From contig JARGPJ010000001.1 in assembly GCA_029212615.1 (NCBI GenBank), positions 186,001 to 250,000 on the forward strand: a stretch of DNA of 64,000 nt. The letters are read 5' to 3'. Within the stretch, counting starts at the first letter, position 1; every line of letters begins with the position of its first letter. Positions 59,816 to 64,000 of this stretch are shown here, in pieces. The translations under genes and the position numbers were made by a program. Under the pieces are notes generated by a model that did no database searches, was not told where the DNA came from, and was given only the letters and a program-made list of their open reading frames with translations. The DNA comes from Verrucomicrobiales bacterium (lineage in GTDB: Bacteria; Verrucomicrobiota; Verrucomicrobiia; Verrucomicrobiales; DEV007).

Positions 59816-60253
59816 ATGTCAGTCCGATTCAATGAGTCCCCGGGGTTTTTGATCGACCGTAGCGCGCACATGCTACGCATGCGAGCCAGAGCAAAACTTG
59901 CCGATTTGGGAATTGATCTGACCACTGAGGAAATGATCATTCTTGTTGCCCTCAACAAAAATGATGGCCAACGCATCGGAGACCTCGCCGCCCTCCTCCA
60001 ACGCGACAACACAACCTTGACCCGCCAAATTGAAAGCCTTGAAAAAAAGGGCTGCGTCCGCCGGAAATCCGCTCCTGACGACCGCCGCGCCGTCCAGGTA
60101 TTCCTGAAGAAAAAGGGCGTTCGCTACTTCGAGAGTTTTGATCCTGAAATGCGCGCCTTTCGCGATCAAATGCTTTCAGGCCTTTCCGAAACGGAGCAAA
60201 AACTACTCACCGCCTGCCTTCGTAAGATCCAGGCCAACCTATCGTCCCTGTAA
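59816..60253 (+). CDS. MarR family transcriptional regulator
   Basis: Winged HTH QRIGDLAALLQRDNTTLTRQIESLEKKGCVRRKSAPDDRRAVQVFLKKKG. Confidence 0.92.
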   Translation: MSVRFNESPGFLIDRSAHMLRMRARAKLADLGIDLTTEEMIILVALNKNDGQRIGDLAALLQRDNTTLTRQIESLEKKGCVRRKSAPDDRRAVQVFLKKKGVRYFESFDPEMRAFRDQMLSGLSETEQKLLTACLRKIQANLSSL

Positions 60254-60276
60254 TCACGCAGCCCCATTTATTAGCC

Positions 60277-61512
60277 ATGAATCGTCTTCACTCCCCCCTT
60301 TTTCTGATCCCACTGCTGGCACTCTCCGCCTGCGATTCCGGTGCTTCAAAAACTCCCCCCGGCATGGGTGCCACTCCAAATGTCACCGTCGCTGCGGTCG
60401 AAGAACGAATGATCCCCGACGAACTGAGCTTCGTTGCCCGTGTCGCAGCGAAAGATCGTGTTGATATCCGGGCTCAGGTCAGCGGCATTCTCATTGAACA
60501 AAAATTCGAAGATGGGGCCGATGTCAAAAAAGGAGACCTTCTGTTTGTGATTGAACCTGACGAATATGAGACAGCCCTCGCTTCAGCAGAGGCGGAAGTA
60601 GCCAGCGCTGTCGCTCAGCAGGATAACGCCGAAAGATACTACAAACGCCTCAAAACAGTAGGATCAACCGGCGTTTCGGCGACCGAAATCGAACAGGCGG
60701 AAATCGACACGCGCATCGCCACCGCTGCCGTGGACCGCGCTGTCGCAACCCGAAGCACCGCCGAACTCAACCTTAAGCGGACCCGCATTTATGCACCGAT
60801 CGACGGACAGATCGGCAAAGCGATGGTCGATGCCGGCAACCTTGTCGATGCCAGCACCGGCACCCTCGCCACCATCGTTCAGGTTGATCCTATCCGGGTG
60901 AAACATTCTCTCAGCGAAAAATTCTTCACCGAGGAAACGGAACAACTCGTCGATCGCGATCCTTCCCTGCCACCCATTCGTGACACTCTGATCCCGAGAA
61001 TCGTCCTATCGACCGGGCAACACTACGCTCACGATGGAAAGATCGTGTTCCTCGACAACGAAATTGCCAGCACCACAGGAACAATCCAGGCCGAAGCTGA
61101 ATTCTCGAATCCCGACGGCATCCTGAAACCGGGGCAGTTCGTCGACCTCCTCGTCCAGCGGGGCGAACCGGTAAAACGACTAACTGTCCCACAATCCGCG
61201 ATCCAGCAGGATCAACAGGGTCACTTCGCTCTGGTCGTGGACGAGGAAGGTAATGTCATGCAGCGGCGCATCACCACCGGGGACCGAATCGGTGTCGACT
61301 GGACGGTCGAAGAGGGGCTGAACGCGAACGAAAAAGTCATCATTCAGGGAATCGAGAAAGTACGCCCCGGCTCAAAAGTCAACGCACTCGAATTTACGGA
61401 TCAAGCGCCTTCCCAAACAGAAGCTCCCGAAGAGAAAACTGCTGAAGGTAAAACTGCACCCTCCACCTCCCCTCAAGCGAATCCGGAACCTGCTCCCGCC
61501 GGGGACGCTTGA
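60277..61512 (+). CDS. RND efflux periplasmic adaptor (membrane fusion protein), lipoprotein
   Basis: Lipobox LSAC; VDIRAQVSGILIEQKFEDGADVKKGDLLFVIEPDEYETAL; LKRTRIYAPIDGQIGKAMVDAGNLVDA. Confidence 0.95.
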   Translation: MNRLHSPLFLIPLLALSACDSGASKTPPGMGATPNVTVAAVEERMIPDELSFVARVAAKDRVDIRAQVSGILIEQKFEDGADVKKGDLLFVIEPDEYETALASAEAEVASAVAQQDNAERYYKRLKTVGSTGVSATEIEQAEIDTRIATAAVDRAVATRSTAELNLKRTRIYAPIDGQIGKAMVDAGNLVDASTGTLATIVQVDPIRVKHSLSEKFFTEETEQLVDRDPSLPPIRDTLIPRIVLSTGQHYAHDGKIVFLDNEIASTTGTIQAEAEFSNPDGILKPGQFVDLLVQRGEPVKRLTVPQSAIQQDQQGHFALVVDEEGNVMQRRITTGDRIGVDWTVEEGLNANEKVIIQGIEKVRPGSKVNALEFTDQAPSQTEAPEEKTAEGKTAPSTSPQANPEPAPAGDA

Positions 61513-61556
61513 TCGATCTGCCCGGTGTCACGCCCTTTCATCTTTCCCTGCCCCCT

Positions 61557-64000
61557 ATGTCATCCCTTTTCTTTATCGACCGGCCGCGCTTTGCGTTTGT
61601 CATCTCCATCGTCATCACCCTGGCAGGCCTCATTGCCCTTAGGCAACTGCCGATTGAGCAATATCCAAGTATCACCCCTCCGCAGGTAAAAGTCTCCGCC
61701 ACCTATCCCGGCGCCAGCGCAGAAGTCATCGAAAACACCGTTGCCACCATTATCGAAGGGGAAGTCAACGGCGTCGAAGGCATGAGCTATATGTCATCGA
61801 CTTCAACCAATAGTGGCGGATACACCTTGACCGTCACTTTCGATCTTGAGACTGATCCTGACCTCGCAACCGTCAACGTGCAAAACCGTGTCGCCCAGGC
61901 CACTTCGCGCCTCCCCACTGCGGTAACCGATCAGGGAGTCGTGGTCGAAAAAAGCTCGAGCGATATGCTTCTGATTTATGCCGTTACTTCGCCCGGGGGA
62001 TCCTCAGGCGTCCTCGAACTTGCCAACTACGTCACGATCAATATTACCGACAGCCTCTCACGCGTAAACGGCGTCGGCAGCACCAACGTCTTCGGTGCCG
62101 CCGACTATGGCATGCGGGTCTGGCTCGACCCGAATCGACTCGCCAACCTCAACCTCTCCCCTGACGACATCGCCGCGGTCATTCGAGCGCAGAACATCCA
62201 GGCCGCCGCCGGCGGCATCGGTCAGGCACCAACCTCAGACGAACAGCAACTCGCCTACTCGATCCAGGCACAAGGTCGCTACACGACCGTCGAAGAATTC
62301 GAAAATATCGTCATCCGGGGTGAATCCGATGGCAGCCTTCTGAGATTGCGCGATGTCGCCCGCGTCGAACTCGGCCGCCAAAGCTACACCGGAACGAATA
62401 CCCTCAATGGGAATCCGGCCGTGATTTTCGCCGTCTATCAGACCCCCGGATCAAATGCTCTCGAAGTCGCCGAGAATGTGAAGTCGAAAATGATCGAGAT
62501 CTTCGATACCGCGCCCGCGGACATGAAATACACCCTCGTGAACGACTCGACCGAATTCATCGCCGTCTCACTTGAGGAACTGGTCGTCACTTTAATGGTT
62601 GCCCTCGCTCTTGTCATCCTCGTGGTCTTCGTCTTTCTACAGGACTGGCGCGCCACCCTTGTTCCTGTCATCGCGATTCCGGTGTCACTCATTGGAACTT
62701 TTGCGGTGTTCTCTATGATCGGCTTTTCGATCAACACCATCTCACTGTTCGGCCTCGTCCTTGCCATTGGCGTAGTCGTGGACGACGCCATCGTTGTCAT
62801 TGAGAATGTGAAGCGACACCTCAGCGACGGACTCTCAGCCATCGAAGCGACCCGCACCACGATGAAAGAGGTTCAATCCCCTATCATTGCGACAACACTT
62901 GTCCTCATGGCCGTCTTCGTTCCCGTCGCCTTCGCCGGCGGCATCGAGGGACGTCTCTACCAGCAGTTCGCCCTCACCATCGCGATTGCCGTTGGCATTT
63001 CCTCCATCAATGCGTTGACCCTTTCCCCTGCTCTCTGCGCAACCTTCCTCAAGGCCGACGATCCGAAGAAACGGAAGTTCATTTTTTTTCGCTGGTTTGA
63101 CAAGCTGTTCGACAAAGTCACCGGAGGCTTTGTCTCCAGCTCCGCTTTCTTTGCTAAACGCCGGATCGCCACCGTTCTGGTTCTCGCGATTATCAGTGCC
63201 GTGGCCGTGATGATTTTTCAACGCACTCCGACCGGATTCATTCCGAACGAAGATCAGGGCGTTGTCTTCGTCGATGTGCAACTACCGAATGGCGCTTCGC
63301 TTGCCCGCACGGACGCATTCATGAGCGAAATCGAATCGCGCATGATGCAAATGCCCGGTGTGCAAAACGTTATTGCGGTGCGCAATTTTTCCATCCTCGC
63401 CGGTACTGCATCGAACGTTGGATTTGCAGTGGCCGAGCTTGAACACTGGGAGAAGCGCACGGATCCGGGCCTCAGTAGTGACGCTGCCATCGGGCGCCTC
63501 TTTGCCGAGCTCGGTACCATACCCGGCGCGACGGTCCTTGCTTTCAGCCCGCCTCCGATTCGCGGCATGGGCAGCAGCGCCGGCTGGGAAGCTGTCGTTC
63601 AGGATACTCAGGCAAGGGCACCCGATGAACTTGCCGCCGCCGTGGGTGCCGTCGTTTACGAAGCCAATCAAAATCCTAAAATCTCCCGCGCCTCCAGCAC
63701 CTGGAAAGCGAACGTCCCGCAGATCAAAATCAGTGTTGACCGTGACCGTGCCCAACTCCTCGGCGTCCAGACCGCCTCGATTTTCGACACCCTCGGTGCC
63801 TATCTCGGTGGCCAGTACGTAAACGACTTCACCCAGGTCGGACGCGTCTACCAAGTCATGATGCAGGCCGACGAAGAATTCCGGAATGATCCCGACGATA
63901 TCGGAGACCTCTATACACAGAACGCCGCAGGGGAAATGGTCCCCCTCTCCGCTCTTGTCGACATCAGTGATACTCTCGGACCGGAAACGATCACCCGCTA
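61557..64000 (+). CDS. RND efflux permease (HAE1/AcrB type), 3' truncated by window edge
   Basis: MSSLFFIDRPRFAFVISIVITLAGLIALRQLPIEQYPSITPPQVKVSATYPGASAEV; VVVDDAIVVIENV in TM4; frame open to end. Confidence 0.95.
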   Translation, partial: MSSLFFIDRPRFAFVISIVITLAGLIALRQLPIEQYPSITPPQVKVSATYPGASAEVIENTVATIIEGEVNGVEGMSYMSSTSTNSGGYTLTVTFDLETDPDLATVNVQNRVAQATSRLPTAVTDQGVVVEKSSSDMLLIYAVTSPGGSSGVLELANYVTINITDSLSRVNGVGSTNVFGAADYGMRVWLDPNRLANLNLSPDDIAAVIRAQNIQAAAGGIGQAPTSDEQQLAYSIQAQGRYTTVEEFENIVIRGESDGSLLRLRDVARVELGRQSYTGTNTLNGNPAVIFAVYQTPGSNALEVAENVKSKMIEIFDTAPADMKYTLVNDSTEFIAVSLEELVVTLMVALALVILVVFVFLQDWRATLVPVIAIPVSLIGTFAVFSMIGFSINTISLFGLVLAIGVVVDDAIVVIENVKRHLSDGLSAIEATRTTMKEVQSPIIATTLVLMAVFVPVAFAGGIEGRLYQQFALTIAIAVGISSINALTLSPALCATFLKADDPKKRKFIFFRWFDKLFDKVTGGFVSSSAFFAKRRIATVLVLAIISAVAVMIFQRTPTGFIPNEDQGVVFVDVQLPNGASLARTDAFMSEIESRMMQMPGVQNVIAVRNFSILAGTASNVGFAVAELEHWEKRTDPGLSSDAAIGRLFAELGTIPGATVLAFSPPPIRGMGSSAGWEAVVQDTQARAPDELAAAVGAVVYEANQNPKISRASSTWKANVPQIKISVDRDRAQLLGVQTASIFDTLGAYLGGQYVNDFTQVGRVYQVMMQADEEFRNDPDDIGDLYTQNAAGEMVPLSALVDISDTLGPETITR

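Overview
This is a gene-dense bacterial chromosome segment. The gene families point to Verrucomicrobiota/Planctomycetes-type content: a PSD1/DUF1501 pair, sulfatase, DUF6807/PmoA-like, DUF5069, FabV and an ECF sigma/FecR-like pair. It starts inside a glutamine-dependent NAD+ synthetase gene and ends inside an RND efflux permease gene. Most of the window is housekeeping: HflX, FabV, IspD, YqeY, TsaB/TsaE/ThiL, GlgP, NnrDE, YbeY, PgpH-like HD, QueA, RlmH and TcdA. The rest is accessory metabolism (esterases, sulfatase, AlgJ/MBOAT O-acetylation pair, FAD oxidoreductase/DUF1501/PSD1) plus one tRNA-Thr(CGT). I found no CRISPR array, intact IS element, prophage, known anti-phage system or rRNA. I cannot identify a clearly new multi-gene system. 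The best leads are smaller: (i) an NsrR-like regulator, truncated haemoglobin III and haem-binding Tll0287-like protein with an NsrR-box-like operator; (ii) an orphan CpsD/Wzz-type protein with both Walker motifs eroded, beside a REP-like repeat cluster; (iii) an unannotated + strand small RNA candidate ending in a strong intrinsic terminator; (iv) an adenylate kinase with a long C-terminal extension and a TPR-TM-vWA protein next door; (v) a tandem palindromic operator in front of the MarR/RND efflux operon; (vi) an AT-only palindromic, GC-clamped leader in front of an amidase gene. All family calls were made by eye from motifs, without database searches.
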